Assembly: GCA_937988885.1 (NCBI GenBank)
Contig: CALKHR010000033.1
Coordinates: forward strand, 22,970-86,969
Length of the DNA: 64,000 nucleotides
Direction of reading: 5' to 3'
Origin: an uncultured Roseiflexaceae bacterium
Lineage (GTDB): Bacteria; Chloroflexota; Chloroflexia; Chloroflexales; Roseiflexaceae
In this document: positions 43,691-53,012 of the stretch, one piece after another
Numbering within the stretch: the first letter of the stretch is position 1
Layout of the letters: each line of letters begins with the position of its first letter
Made by a program: the position numbers and the translations under genes
Notes under the pieces: model-generated
What the model saw: only the letters and a program-made list of their open reading frames with translations
Databases searched by the model: none
What the model was told of the DNA's origin: nothing

Positions 43691-45760
43691 CTAAGGGATC
43701 GAGAAAGTTGTCAGCACCAGCGCGTTCGGCCCATCGATGGCGGGATCGATCGGGTGGGTCGTTGTGATGGGGAAGCGCTCCAGCGTGTTAGGGTCGTACA
43801 TGCCGATCGTGAGCGTGTACTCGCCCGGCGGCAGGTCGGCGGGCAGGCTGAGCGGCAGATGCGTGGTTACGTAGCGTCGCTCGCCCCACGTGCTGGTCGG
43901 ATACGGCAGATCGAGATTGACATAGGTCGTGTTGTTGGGGCCGATCAGGTGGACGAACAGCATCGTATCGGCGCTGGGCTGGTTGTTTGTCTCCCAGTAG
44001 AGTTGGAAGTTCGTGGTAGCTCCAGGCGCAAACGCATCGATCTGCTGGAAGCCGCGCAACTTGATATCGTTGCCGAAACTGGCGGGCTTCGCGACCTCCA
44101 CGCGGGGCGCAACTTGGTAGATCCACACGTACTCAACGCCGTTGATGCTCACCACATGGTTCGGCGTTTTGCGCTCGTAGTACAGATCAAAGGGTGGTTC
44201 GGGCGGGCCGCGCATAATGTCGCGGATATACACCACCACGTAGCCAGCCTTCTCGGGCAGTTCCATATCGGTGGGCGTGATCGATTGCGCGCCGGGCCGC
44301 AGGTATGGCTGGAGCGGACGCGTCGAGGTGCTCACTACCAGCACCCCCGTGATGTCGGGTTGTTGGTTCAGCCACTCGGCAGCCTCCTCTAGACCTTCAC
44401 CCCATCCCACCAAAAACGTGTTCGAGCCTGTCGAAAGCCCGCCCAACAGCGGGTTGAACGATGAGATGCTGTAATCGCCCAGCCAGAGCAGCGAATAGAG
44501 CGCGAGGGCGCAGATCCCAGCTAACTGAATTTGGACGAGGTGCCGCGCACGCAGGTTGAGGAAGTTCGCTAAGCGCCGGAATGGGCGCGAGATTCGCACC
44601 GCCTCGCGGGCCAAGCCGTAGGCCGCCAGGATGTTGATGGCTGGGAACACAGGCTCTATGTAGCGGTCGAACTTTTTGGGGAAGATGCTCATCGCCACGA
44701 TGAACAACACCGCGAACGCCACCAATGTCGCCAGCACATGGCGGGTTTGCGGCGGGGTGCGGCGCCAGAGCCACAGCAACGTAGCGATGCCCAGCATGGT
44801 GCGCGGAAACATGTGCAACACCAGCGCGACGGGGTAGAACAACCAACTTGGCGTATCGACCGGCTGGCCCAGGAAGAAATTGCCCAGCATATGCGGCTCG
44901 GCACCTTCGGCTTCGACACCCAGGCGGATCTGATTGAACGCACGCAGTGGATCAACCCACAGAGCTGGCCAGAGCGCGATGATACCTCCCAAGAGCACCA
45001 TACCCCAGAGCATAAGCTGAGACAACGCATTGGGGATGTGTTGGGTCGAGCGGGGTGGGATCGGCCTTGGTGTTACGGCGGTTGGCTGCAACCAGGCCAC
45101 CAGCGCGATCAAGCTCACCATCGGCAGGAGGATCAGCGCCGGCGATTTGCTGAGGAGTGCGAGGCTGCCACACAGCGCCGAGAGCACCAGCATCGCAGGG
45201 TTGGGCGAGCGGAACCAGAATACACACGCCGCTAACAAACTGAGCGTGATAAAGGTGCCTGCCAGCGCATCGACATGCAGCAGACGGCTGTAGCCGATAA
45301 TAAACGGATCAACTGCCCAAAAGAAGGCTGCCAAGACAGCGGCGGCGGATGGCAACAAACGTCGCAGCAGCCGATAGCCGAGCAGAATACCCAGCATATG
45401 AACCACAACTACCGGCAAGCGCATCAGCGCCAGACGTACAGTGAATGATTCATCCGTGAGTAGGCCAGTCTCTAACAAGAAGTTGCGCAACAGAATGCCC
45501 AAACTGCCCAGCCACATGGTGGTGACGCCTGGATGCGAAGATTGGGCTGTTTCGGCATAATCGCCAGTTTGGATCGCGTTGAGGAAGAGTTCTGAGCGGC
45601 GTAGCCAGAAATTAATCTCATCGAGTGTGACGAATTTTCCTAGATCCTGCGTGAGAAGGAACAGGGACACACCAGCGAGCAACGCATAACTGATACCTAC
45701 CCAGGGAATCGCAAACCGGACGTGATCGCGTGAACGAATCTCCTCCGATACTGCGGACAT
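43691..45760 (-). CDS. PMT/GT39-type membrane glycosyltransferase
   Basis: The 689-residue protein has about eleven hydrophobic segments and the GT-C acidic motif TLDEINFW in the first outer loop (about residues 45-52), followed by SSHPGVTTMW, typical of ArnT/PMT-like enzymes that move sugars from polyprenyl phosphate to proteins or lipids outside the membrane. From about 430 on there is a large soluble region, including a C-terminal beta-sandwich (about 550-689). GGGGGAACTT precedes ATG 45760. It is the second GT-C-like gene in the window. Acceptor unknown. Confidence 0.8.
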   Translation of the reverse strand: MSAVSEEIRSRDHVRFAIPWVGISYALLAGVSLFLLTQDLGKFVTLDEINFWLRRSELFLNAIQTGDYAETAQSSHPGVTTMWLGSLGILLRNFLLETGLLTDESFTVRLALMRLPVVVVHMLGILLGYRLLRRLLPSAAAVLAAFFWAVDPFIIGYSRLLHVDALAGTFITLSLLAACVFWFRSPNPAMLVLSALCGSLALLSKSPALILLPMVSLIALVAWLQPTAVTPRPIPPRSTQHIPNALSQLMLWGMVLLGGIIALWPALWVDPLRAFNQIRLGVEAEGAEPHMLGNFFLGQPVDTPSWLFYPVALVLHMFPRTMLGIATLLWLWRRTPPQTRHVLATLVAFAVLFIVAMSIFPKKFDRYIEPVFPAINILAAYGLAREAVRISRPFRRLANFLNLRARHLVQIQLAGICALALYSLLWLGDYSISSFNPLLGGLSTGSNTFLVGWGEGLEEAAEWLNQQPDITGVLVVSTSTRPLQPYLRPGAQSITPTDMELPEKAGYVVVYIRDIMRGPPEPPFDLYYERKTPNHVVSINGVEYVWIYQVAPRVEVAKPASFGNDIKLRGFQQIDAFAPGATTNFQLYWETNNQPSADTMLFVHLIGPNNTTYVNLDLPYPTSTWGERRYVTTHLPLSLPADLPPGEYTLTIGMYDPNTLERFPITTTHPIDPAIDGPNALVLTTFSIP

Positions 45761-45781
45761 AAGTTCCCCCAAATGGTTAGC

Positions 45782-45832
45782 CAAAAGAAAAGAAATGGTC
45801 AGCGCTCCAATAGATATGGTTCGCTGACCATT
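45782..45832 (-). terminator. Terminator of the RND efflux operon
   Basis: An 11-bp perfect stem (45794-45804 with 45822-45832) lies downstream of the adaptor gene. Read leftward it is followed by TCTTTTCTTTTGG. Confidence 0.8.
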
Positions 45833-45862
45833 GAAATTGTGACACGTTGTTGGAATCAGCGC

Positions 45863-47296
45863 CTATTCGGTATCAAAGTCCACGCGAGCGCTCATACCAA
45901 CCCGCAGGCCAGTCTGATCGTCCACATCAACACGCACCAAGTACGTGCGAAGGGTACCGACAGTCGTTGCGGTTGGGGCGATGAAGCTCACCTTGCCCGT
46001 GTAGACTTTGCCCGGCATGCTATCGAGGTAGATTGAGGCTGTCTGGCCGATCTCCAAGCGATTCACATCGACGTCGCTGATCTGCACCTCGATGCGCAGC
46101 TTGCTGATATCGACCAGCTTCAGCGCGGGCTGGCCGCTTGCGCTTGGGTCACCCGGATCGATATTGCGCTGGGCGATGATGCCATCGAACGGAGCGCGGA
46201 TCTCGGCGTTCTCGCGGTTGATCCGTGCAAGTTCAAGGCCTGCCAATGCCTGCGCCACGGCTGCGCTCGCCATCGCCTTCTGAGCATCCGTGGGATCGGG
46301 CTGCAAGCGCTGGAGCGCCGCTTGTGCGTTCGCTACGCCAGCGCGTGCTGCGGCGACCTGCGCCTCATCCGGTGGCAGGCGCAGCTTATCGGCATTGGCC
46401 TGTGCTTGAGCGACAATCTGCTCGGCGATCTGGATACCGACGATCTCGGCCTTGCGGGCCTCCTCAGCGGCGATAACAGCCTGCTCAACCGTCAGTTCGG
46501 CCTGTCGCATAGCGGCCTCGGCCTGGATGAACGCGCTATAGTAGCTCTCGCGCTGTGGGTCGTTCAGTTTGTTATCGCGGCACTTGCCCGAAGCATCGCA
46601 GATCTTGGGATTGTTCGGGTCGTTGCCCGTCTCCTGCACGCGGTCCCAATTGTTCTTGGCCTGCGAGTAGGCGGCTTGGGCACGGGTCAGCGCCTCAGTG
46701 GCCTGTTGCACCTGCTTCTCGGCATTGGTCTTGGCCAGCGAGAGTTGGTTGCGGGTGGACTGTAGGTTGGCCTTGGCCTGCTCCAAAGCAGCATCAACTG
46801 CCTGGAGATCTTCGGCCTTGGGACCCTGCAGCACTGCGTTCAGCGCAGCCTGAGCCTGAGCCAAGGCGGCGCGGGCCGCTGCTTCATCGGCAGACTTGGG
46901 CGGCTCGTTCAGGGCGGCCTCCTGCGCCTCTGCCGAGGCCAAGGTGGCCTGGGCCTGCTGCAACGCCTGATCGAAGGTGCGGGTATCGAGGATGGCCAGC
47001 AGGTCACCCTTCTTCACCATATCGCCCTCGACGACGTACACTTCGGCGACCGTACCCTGCGATTTAAAGACCAGATCGGCATCCTGAACGGCCACAACCT
47101 CACCACTGCCGCTGACACCGAGATCAATTTGGGTCGATTCGGTAATGGCGGTTGGTGCCGACGTTGCGATCGGTGCTGCAGTTGGTGCTTGGGCGGCGGG
47201 TACTGGCGTGGCCATGGTCGTCGAGCCACCACAGGCCGCCAGAGTCACTGCGAGCATTCCAACTAAAACACTCGAAGCGATTGATTTATACTTCAC
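45863..47296 (-). CDS. RND efflux periplasmic adaptor-type lipoprotein (HlyD/MFP family)
   Basis: The 477-residue protein has a lipoprotein signal (lipobox LAAC about residues 19-22), a biotinyl-lipoyl-like half (about 55-90), a long Ala/Gln-rich coiled-coil hairpin (about 95-330), the second lipoyl half (FDGIIAQRNIDPGD) and a beta-barrel domain (about 375-470). It should sit on the outer face of the membrane and cap the RND pump encoded by the gene upstream, from which it is separated by 42 bases. AGGAG precedes the GTG start. No TolC-like gene is present. Confidence 0.88.
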   Translation of the reverse strand: MKYKSIASSVLVGMLAVTLAACGGSTTMATPVPAAQAPTAAPIATSAPTAITESTQIDLGVSGSGEVVAVQDADLVFKSQGTVAEVYVVEGDMVKKGDLLAILDTRTFDQALQQAQATLASAEAQEAALNEPPKSADEAAARAALAQAQAALNAVLQGPKAEDLQAVDAALEQAKANLQSTRNQLSLAKTNAEKQVQQATEALTRAQAAYSQAKNNWDRVQETGNDPNNPKICDASGKCRDNKLNDPQRESYYSAFIQAEAAMRQAELTVEQAVIAAEEARKAEIVGIQIAEQIVAQAQANADKLRLPPDEAQVAAARAGVANAQAALQRLQPDPTDAQKAMASAAVAQALAGLELARINRENAEIRAPFDGIIAQRNIDPGDPSASGQPALKLVDISKLRIEVQISDVDVNRLEIGQTASIYLDSMPGKVYTGKVSFIAPTATTVGTLRTYLVRVDVDDQTGLRVGMSARVDFDTE

Positions 47297-47338
47297 GTCT
47301 TGGCTCCTTAAACGATGTTCGTTTTCGACGTTTTCAAC

Positions 47339-50300
47339 TTACGATTGATGTTGATCTGTGGACGGCTGTAGTTTCTCTTCGGGTTCGTGACCGTTCGTCG
47401 GGATTGTGCCATTTTCTGGCGTTGCCTGGACTGGCGTTGCCTGGACTGGCGCAGCAGGAACGCTGACTTCCTCCGCCTCGGCTGTGGGCTTGCGTCGGAA
47501 CAACCGCATGAAGCGGGTCGTGATCGAGTCGAGCAAGCTATAGGCGGTTGGCACCACCAACAGCGTGAGCAACATCGAGGTGAGCAGACCGCCAATCAAG
47601 ACAATCGACAGACCACGGCGTAGCTCGCTACCCTCACCAAAACCGATCGCGACAGGAATACTACCCACCACAATCGCGAGTGTCGTCATAAGAATAGGTC
47701 GCAACCGCACCGCACCAGCGCGCTCAAGCGCCAAGTGCTTCTCCATGCCCGCGGCACGCAGACGGTTCGTGAAGTCGATCAGCAGAATCGAGTTCTTGGT
47801 CACCAAACCAAGCAACATGATCAAACCGATCATACCCAGGATGTCGAGGTCGAGACCGACGATCCTGAGCGCCAAGAAGGCACCGATGAAGCTGAACGGC
47901 ATCGCGAGCATGATCACGATCGGCTGCAGGAATGAGCCAAACTGCGAGGCCAGCACCATATACACGAACAGCACCGAGAGGCCCATCGCGATAAACAGCG
48001 TGCCGAAGCCCTCTTCCATCTGGCTGGCCTGGCCCACAAACGAGATCGTCACATCGTCGGGGATGTCTTGCGTGGCGAGGTACGCGGAGATCTCGGCCTG
48101 GACCTCTTGCAGGGTGCGATCCACCAAGTTCGCACCGATAATCACCTGATTCTGGCGATCGTAGCGGCGGATCGTGGTGGGGCTCGACGACTGCTCCACG
48201 GTCACAAGCGAGCTCAGCGGTACAGTGCCATTGCGTGTCGGGATCGAGATGCCACGGATGCTATCGACACCAGCGCGGTCGCTGGGCTTCAAGCGCACAT
48301 ACACATCGACGTCGGTGTTGCCATCGCGGAACGATGTTGCTCGTTCGCCGCTGATCAGGGCGCGCACCGAGCTTGCGATGTCGTTGTTGGTGACGCCCAA
48401 GTTGCCGACCTTGGTGGGATCAACGTGGAACTGTAGCTCGGGCTTGCCGGGCTTGTAGGTCGTATCGAGGTCGACCAAGCCCTGGATCTGCGTCGAGGCT
48501 TCACCGAACTGCTGCAGTAAGGGGACCAGTTCTTCGATTGGCCGAGTGCTCTGGATGCTGACCTGCAACGTGCGGCCTGTCACACCCGTACCACCCGAAC
48601 CCGCAATACCGACCTGCCCAAACGCGAGCTGCGGCACGAAAGTGAGCTGTTCGCGCAAACGGTTTTGCGATTCTTCGACACTGTAGCCTTCCTTGACGCG
48701 GACCATGAACGTAGCGTTTTCCGAGTTACCGGAGCCACCCACCGAAGCCAAGAAGGTCTCAATGGTTGGTTCTTGGAGCATAATCTGCTCGACCTGCAAC
48801 GCCAAACGGTTCGTCTCGGCAAGCGAGGTGCCCGGCGTCATAGTGAAGCCAACCGTGTACTCGCCGGAGTCCTGTTGTGGGAAGAACGAGAACTTGAGGC
48901 CGCTGGCGACCCAAGCGCTGAGCAAGAGCACCACGACCGCCAAGCCGATCATCATCATACGGTTGACAGTGGTGCGCAAGCTCCAAGCCAAGACTTTGGC
49001 ATAGATGCGGCCCAGGAAGCCGGGGTCCTCGTTGGCTTCGTGCATCGTCATATCGTCGCCGTGGGCGGCGTGCGCGGGATCGACCTTGCGCTGCTTGAAG
49101 AAGACCGCCGAGAGCATCGGGGCCAGCGTGAACGCCTCAATCAGCGAGATGGCCATCGCGCTAGCGACGGTGAGACCGAACGAGCGGAAGATGAAGCCCG
49201 TGACACCATCGGTGAACGCCACCGGCAAGAACACCGAGATAATCGTGGTGGTCATCGCGAGCACGGGCAGCGCCACCTCGGCGGTACCACGGCTCGAAGC
49301 CACAATCGGTGTTTCGCCGCGCTCCATATGCCGGAAGATGTTTTCACGCACCACAATCGCGTCGTCGATCACCAGACCGACCGAGAGCGAGAGCGCCATC
49401 AGCGTGATCACGTTGATCGTGAGGCCGAACATCGACATTGCCGCAAAGGTGGCGATCATAATCACCGGGAGACCGGCCACCGTCACCAACGTGTTGCGGA
49501 AGTCGCGGAAGAAGGCCAACACCACCAACATAGCGGCGAATGAGGCGATAATGAGCTCCTCAATCGCGCTTTCTGTTGATTCTTCGATAAAGATCGATTG
49601 GTCGCTCGGGATGGAGTATTGAATGTCGGTGCGATTCGAGAAGATATGCTCAAGCTCTTCTTTTACCGCCTCGGCCACCGCAACGGTGTTGGCGCCCGAT
49701 TGCTTCTGGATGGAGAGCGAAATAGCCTCGCGGCCATCGAGACGAGCGTAGCTCTCGACCTCGGCCACGCCGTCCTCAATCGTCGCAACATCGCTGATGC
49801 GGAATGGCGTGCCAGTGATTTGGATGCGGCCAATATCCTCGGGCGTTTGGATCATGCTGGGGGCGCGCAGGCTGATGTCGAGCTCGCCAGTGGTGATGCT
49901 GCCCAAGCCCAAGTTGGTATTGGCCTGCTGAATCGCGCTGGTGATCTGCACGGGCAAGATCTGGTAAGCCTTGAGCTTATCCAGATCCATCTGCACGTTG
50001 ATCTGACGCTCCTGACCACCCACGATGGTGACCGAGCCAACCCCAGGCACGCGCTCCAGACGGGGGCCGATCTCATCATCGACCAAGGTGCGCAGGGCGA
50101 GTGGATCGAGCGAGCCGTCGCTCGCGATCGCCACCTCCAAAATAGGGGCGCTGCTGAAGTCGAATTTGAAGAACGACGGGTCGAGCACATCGCGTGGTAG
50201 CGTGGGCATCACGCCGTTGACCCGTTCGCGAACGTTCTGTTCTGCTAAATCGGCATCGACACTGGAATCGAATTCGACAGTGATGATGGCAAGACCCTCA

Positions 50301-50587
50301 CTCGAAGTCGATGTAATGTGATCGACACCACTCAACGTATTGAGACGATCTTCAATCGGGCGTGTGACCTGATCCGCCACCGTTTCGGGACCTGCTCCCG
50401 GGTAGGCCACCGAAACGGAGACCACCGGGAACGAGATATCGGGCATCAGGTTCACAGGCAATGAGGTATACGAGAGCAAGCCGATCGTCACTGCCAGCAA
50501 CATCAACATCGTCACGAAGACGGGCTGGCGAATGGATGTATCGGCTATGGGGTTGCCGGAAAGTTTTACGGACTCTTTTCGAGCCAT
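47339..50587 (-). CDS. RND-family multidrug efflux transporter (HAE1, AcrB-like)
   Basis: The 1082-residue transporter has the RND layout: an N-terminal helix, two large extracytoplasmic loops and twelve membrane helices. Signatures include DISFPVVSVSVAYPGAGPETVADQVTRPIE, SLSVGLVIDDAIVVRENI with the proton-relay Asp pair in helix 4 and GLVTKNSILLIDF with the partner Lys in helix 10. It expels hydrophobic compounds using the proton gradient. The C-terminal 60 residues are a Glu/Pro-rich cytoplasmic tail. GGGGGTAAC precedes the ATG. It is first in an operon with the adaptor and divergent from a TetR regulator. Confidence 0.93.
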   Translation of the reverse strand: MARKESVKLSGNPIADTSIRQPVFVTMLMLLAVTIGLLSYTSLPVNLMPDISFPVVSVSVAYPGAGPETVADQVTRPIEDRLNTLSGVDHITSTSSEGLAIITVEFDSSVDADLAEQNVRERVNGVMPTLPRDVLDPSFFKFDFSSAPILEVAIASDGSLDPLALRTLVDDEIGPRLERVPGVGSVTIVGGQERQINVQMDLDKLKAYQILPVQITSAIQQANTNLGLGSITTGELDISLRAPSMIQTPEDIGRIQITGTPFRISDVATIEDGVAEVESYARLDGREAISLSIQKQSGANTVAVAEAVKEELEHIFSNRTDIQYSIPSDQSIFIEESTESAIEELIIASFAAMLVVLAFFRDFRNTLVTVAGLPVIMIATFAAMSMFGLTINVITLMALSLSVGLVIDDAIVVRENIFRHMERGETPIVASSRGTAEVALPVLAMTTTIISVFLPVAFTDGVTGFIFRSFGLTVASAMAISLIEAFTLAPMLSAVFFKQRKVDPAHAAHGDDMTMHEANEDPGFLGRIYAKVLAWSLRTTVNRMMMIGLAVVVLLLSAWVASGLKFSFFPQQDSGEYTVGFTMTPGTSLAETNRLALQVEQIMLQEPTIETFLASVGGSGNSENATFMVRVKEGYSVEESQNRLREQLTFVPQLAFGQVGIAGSGGTGVTGRTLQVSIQSTRPIEELVPLLQQFGEASTQIQGLVDLDTTYKPGKPELQFHVDPTKVGNLGVTNNDIASSVRALISGERATSFRDGNTDVDVYVRLKPSDRAGVDSIRGISIPTRNGTVPLSSLVTVEQSSSPTTIRRYDRQNQVIIGANLVDRTLQEVQAEISAYLATQDIPDDVTISFVGQASQMEEGFGTLFIAMGLSVLFVYMVLASQFGSFLQPIVIMLAMPFSFIGAFLALRIVGLDLDILGMIGLIMLLGLVTKNSILLIDFTNRLRAAGMEKHLALERAGAVRLRPILMTTLAIVVGSIPVAIGFGEGSELRRGLSIVLIGGLLTSMLLTLLVVPTAYSLLDSITTRFMRLFRRKPTAEAEEVSVPAAPVQATPVQATPENGTIPTNGHEPEEKLQPSTDQHQS

Positions 50588-50652
50588 CTGTTACCCCCTA
50601 CACTGTCGGGCCGTTTATGTGTACAAAGAATGTGTGTTACGTCACAATCTAT

Positions 50653-50681
50653 ACTATACAGCCAAACTTCTTTACTGGCAA
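50653..50681 (-). promoter_or_regulatory. Promoter of the RND operon
   Basis: On the minus strand TTGCCA (50676-50681) and TATAGT (50653-50658) are spaced by 17 bases. The -35 box overlaps a palindromic operator-like site. Confidence 0.6.
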
Positions 50682-50683
50682 GT
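50674..50683. promoter_or_regulatory. Candidate TetR operator at the RND promoter
   Basis: ACTGGCAAGT differs at one base from the perfect palindrome ACTTGCAAGT at 50734 and covers the -35 box of the RND promoter. A further palindrome, AAGTAGTACTT at 50680-50690, overlaps it. Confidence 0.5.
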
Positions 50684-50698
50684 AGTACTTTTGACTGG

Positions 50699-50727
50699 TT
50701 GACACATATACTACTGTTGAGTAAAAT
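50699..50727 (+). promoter_or_regulatory. Promoter of the tetR-family gene
   Basis: A perfect TTGACA (50699-50704), 17-base spacer and TAAAAT (50722-50727) predict a transcription start near 50734, inside the second operator-like site. Confidence 0.65.
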
Positions 50728-50733
50728 AATGTT

Positions 50734-50743
50734 ACTTGCAAGT
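50734..50743. promoter_or_regulatory. Candidate TetR operator at the regulator promoter
   Basis: ACTTGCAAGT is a perfect 10-bp palindrome positioned at the predicted start of the regulator transcript, 60 bases from its near-identical copy. Confidence 0.5.
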
Positions 50744-50884
50744 TAGAACGACTTGCTCGTTGCGTGTTGACCCTGAATCAAATGAATTACATAAGGTAAT
50801 GCGCTTTTTGCGTATTCAAGTTGACATAAAATTGTTGTCACGATCGGTTTCTCATCGTGATTGATGACAACACGAGGTTTTGGT

Positions 50885-51487
50885 ATGACTCACTCTCTTC
50901 GCCAACGACGTCGCCAGATGTTAGAGGCCGAAATTCTCGATGCGACCCACGAAATCTTGATAGAGCGCGGGTATCAGGCACTTTCGATGGATGAATTAGC
51001 GGCTCACGTTGGCATCTCCAAACCAACGCTCTACAGCCACTTCGCCACGAAGGACGATATCGTCATTGCCACTATCCAACGCATGATGGATCAGTTCATC
51101 GCGTTAATCTCGAACCGCTCCGACGAACGCACTCCATTCGAGCATTTGTTGTACGTTATGCGTCGCCTGCAGAAGTTTCAGCTGGATAAAACGATCAGCA
51201 TGCAGGCGGTTACCCCCGAGTTATTTAAGCTGATCCTTTCACGCGAAGAGGGGCGTGAGATGCTCCGTTCGTTGGAGGATGCGCTCCAGAATCTGATTCA
51301 ATCCGCGATTGAATCCGGCGAGATCGACCCCACCTTGGACCCGTATACGGTTGCAGCTGCGTTCTTCTCCCTCAGCCACTCCCTGCACCACGCGCATCTC
51401 AGTGGTGTGCGAGAGTTGCATCCGCAAGCCTGCGATATGATTCTCACGATCTTCGAGCGTGGTGTGCGCGCATCGAAGGAGCAGTAA
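50885..51487 (+). CDS. TetR-family transcriptional regulator
   Basis: The 200-residue protein has the TetR N-terminal helix-turn-helix: ILDATHEILIERGYQALSMDELAAHVGISKPTLYSHFATKDDIV (about 16-60), and a helical ligand-binding domain with no family signature. By position, divergent from an RND pump gene, it should repress the pump operon and itself through the two ACTkGCAAGT sites between them. GAGG lies seven bases before ATG 50885; the frame from 50861 has no signal. A strong terminator follows. Confidence 0.9.
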   Translation: MTHSLRQRRRQMLEAEILDATHEILIERGYQALSMDELAAHVGISKPTLYSHFATKDDIVIATIQRMMDQFIALISNRSDERTPFEHLLYVMRRLQKFQLDKTISMQAVTPELFKLILSREEGREMLRSLEDALQNLIQSAIESGEIDPTLDPYTVAAAFFSLSHSLHHAHLSGVRELHPQACDMILTIFERGVRASKEQ

Positions 51488-51495
51488 TCGTGCAA

Positions 51496-51532
51496 CGAGG
51501 CTTGGATCAGATCATTCTGAATCCAAGCCTCG
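51496..51532 (+). terminator. Terminator of the tetR-family gene
   Basis: A perfect 12-bp stem (51496-51507 with 51521-51532) with a 13-base loop lies 9 bases after the stop. It also faces the end of the convergent cupin gene. Confidence 0.75.
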
Positions 51533-51582
51533 CGCGTCTACTTCGATGCGCTAAACGGCACTCTCGATTGTTGTGGTTCCGG

Positions 51583-51987
51583 CTATTCCCCAGCGCTCCC
51601 GTATTCTTCATCGGTGACATGCGGGCCCCAAACCGCGCTATTGCCCTGATCATCTGGCTCTTGCATCGCCAAGTGCGTCATAAAGCGGTCGGGTGCTGCG
51701 CCATGCCAATGTTCCTCGTTCGGCTCGAAGAATACCCGGTCGCCAGGGTAGATCTTCTCGATTGGGCCGCCGCGCCGCTGGCATAGGCCAACGCCTTCGG
51801 TCACAAAGATGGTCTGGCCGTTGGGGTGCGAGTGCCAAGCCGTGCGTGCACCCGGTGCGAAATGCACGCTATTCGCCACGATCCGCGAGCGCCCCGAGGC
51901 TACGGCCACCGCATCCATCCACACGTGCCCTGTGAACCACTCACTTGGGCCAGCCTTGGTTGCCTCCGATTGCCTGATGATCTGCAT
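51583..51987 (-). CDS. Cupin-domain protein
   Basis: The 134-residue protein is a single cupin of the carboxymuconolactone/quercetinase-like small type. Metal-binding motif 1 is visible as GARTAWHSHPNGQTIFVTEG (His, His, Gln/Glu pattern) and motif 2 as PGDRVFFEPNEEHWHGA with a His. The N-terminus MQIIRQSE and W-F-TG-VW segment match cupins often annotated as stress or quercetin-dioxygenase-like. Activity is unknown. ATG 51987 is preceded by AAAGG at a somewhat long distance. Confidence 0.8.
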   Translation of the reverse strand: MQIIRQSEATKAGPSEWFTGHVWMDAVAVASGRSRIVANSVHFAPGARTAWHSHPNGQTIFVTEGVGLCQRRGGPIEKIYPGDRVFFEPNEEHWHGAAPDRFMTHLAMQEPDDQGNSAVWGPHVTDEEYGSAGE

Positions 51988-52182
51988 AGGACACGCACCT
52001 TTGCTTTCTGTACCATACATCGCAGAAGCAGGCCCGTCGAAGCTGGGGACTAGGATTCAGCGACGGGCCAACTCAACCGTTCGAAACTATACCACAAATG
52101 GCCTACTTGTGACGGTTCTAAATCGGTTACTATTGGGCCAACCAAGCGTGTTTGGCTCCACCGATCTGAAAAGGAATATGGA

Positions 52183-52926
52183 ATGACTCGGTTTCGTTTA
52201 CAATCGTTTCTTGGCCCAGAACAACCAAGCGGCAAACTTGCGATTTTCGATAAAGATGGCACCCTGATCAATTTTCACGCCATGTGGGCGACTTGGATTC
52301 AGGAGGTCGTGCGGCGGATCGAGGTGGCCGCCGAGATGCCATTGGCCGAGCATCTCTACACGGTGCTTGGCTACGAGCCGCGCACCAACCGCATCTTGCC
52401 CGCCCTGCCGTTGGCGCTCGCGCCCGTCAACGAGATGCACGAGATTGTGGTGGCCGCGCTGCGCGAGGCTGGCCTGAGCGAGGCTCGCGCTTGGCAGTGC
52501 CTCGAAACTGCGTGGTTTGCGCCCGACCCGGTGGCGACCGCCGTGCCGCTGGCCGACCTGCACGAACTGTTCGGCATGTTGCGCGCCCGTGGGCTGCGCG
52601 TGGCCGTCGCGACCGCCGATGACCACGATCCGGCGGTGGCTACGCTGGCGGGCTTGGGCGTGCTCGATCTGGTCGATATGGTGGTGGGGGCCGACGATAT
52701 GCCCACCAAACCCGCGCCCGACCCGGTCCTGGCCATCTGCGCGCACCTGAACATCGCGCCCGCCGATGCGATGGTGGTGGGCGATTCGCGGGTGGACCTG
52801 CAGATGGGCCGCGCGGCTGGGGCGGGCCTGTTGGTCGGCGTGGCCTCCGGGCTGTACGCCGCCGAGGAACTCGCGCCCGAGGCCGATGTGGTGCTCGATT
52901 CGATCGCCGACCTGCTGCTGATGTAG
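52183..52926 (+). CDS. HAD-superfamily phosphatase (subfamily IA, phosphoglycolate phosphatase-like)
   Basis: The 247-residue protein has HAD motif I FDKDGTLI (about 22-29) with both Asp residues, a helical cap (about 35-110), motif II VATAD (about 145), motif III Lys in PTKPAPDP (about 173) and motif IV VVGDSRVDLQMGRAAGAG (about 193-210). It should hydrolyse a small phosphate ester, with phosphoglycolate as one candidate. AAAAGGAAT precedes the ATG. It is a single gene followed by a noncoding repeat region. Confidence 0.87.
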   Translation: MTRFRLQSFLGPEQPSGKLAIFDKDGTLINFHAMWATWIQEVVRRIEVAAEMPLAEHLYTVLGYEPRTNRILPALPLALAPVNEMHEIVVAALREAGLSEARAWQCLETAWFAPDPVATAVPLADLHELFGMLRARGLRVAVATADDHDPAVATLAGLGVLDLVDMVVGADDMPTKPAPDPVLAICAHLNIAPADAMVVGDSRVDLQMGRAAGAGLLVGVASGLYAAEELAPEADVVLDSIADLLLM

Positions 52927-53012
52927 ATCCGTTCGTCTAGAGATTCGGGCGTGCGCCGCTCGTGCTCTGTTTTGGAAGTTTTTGGATGTTTTCACGTTCA
53001 ACGGAAAGCACG

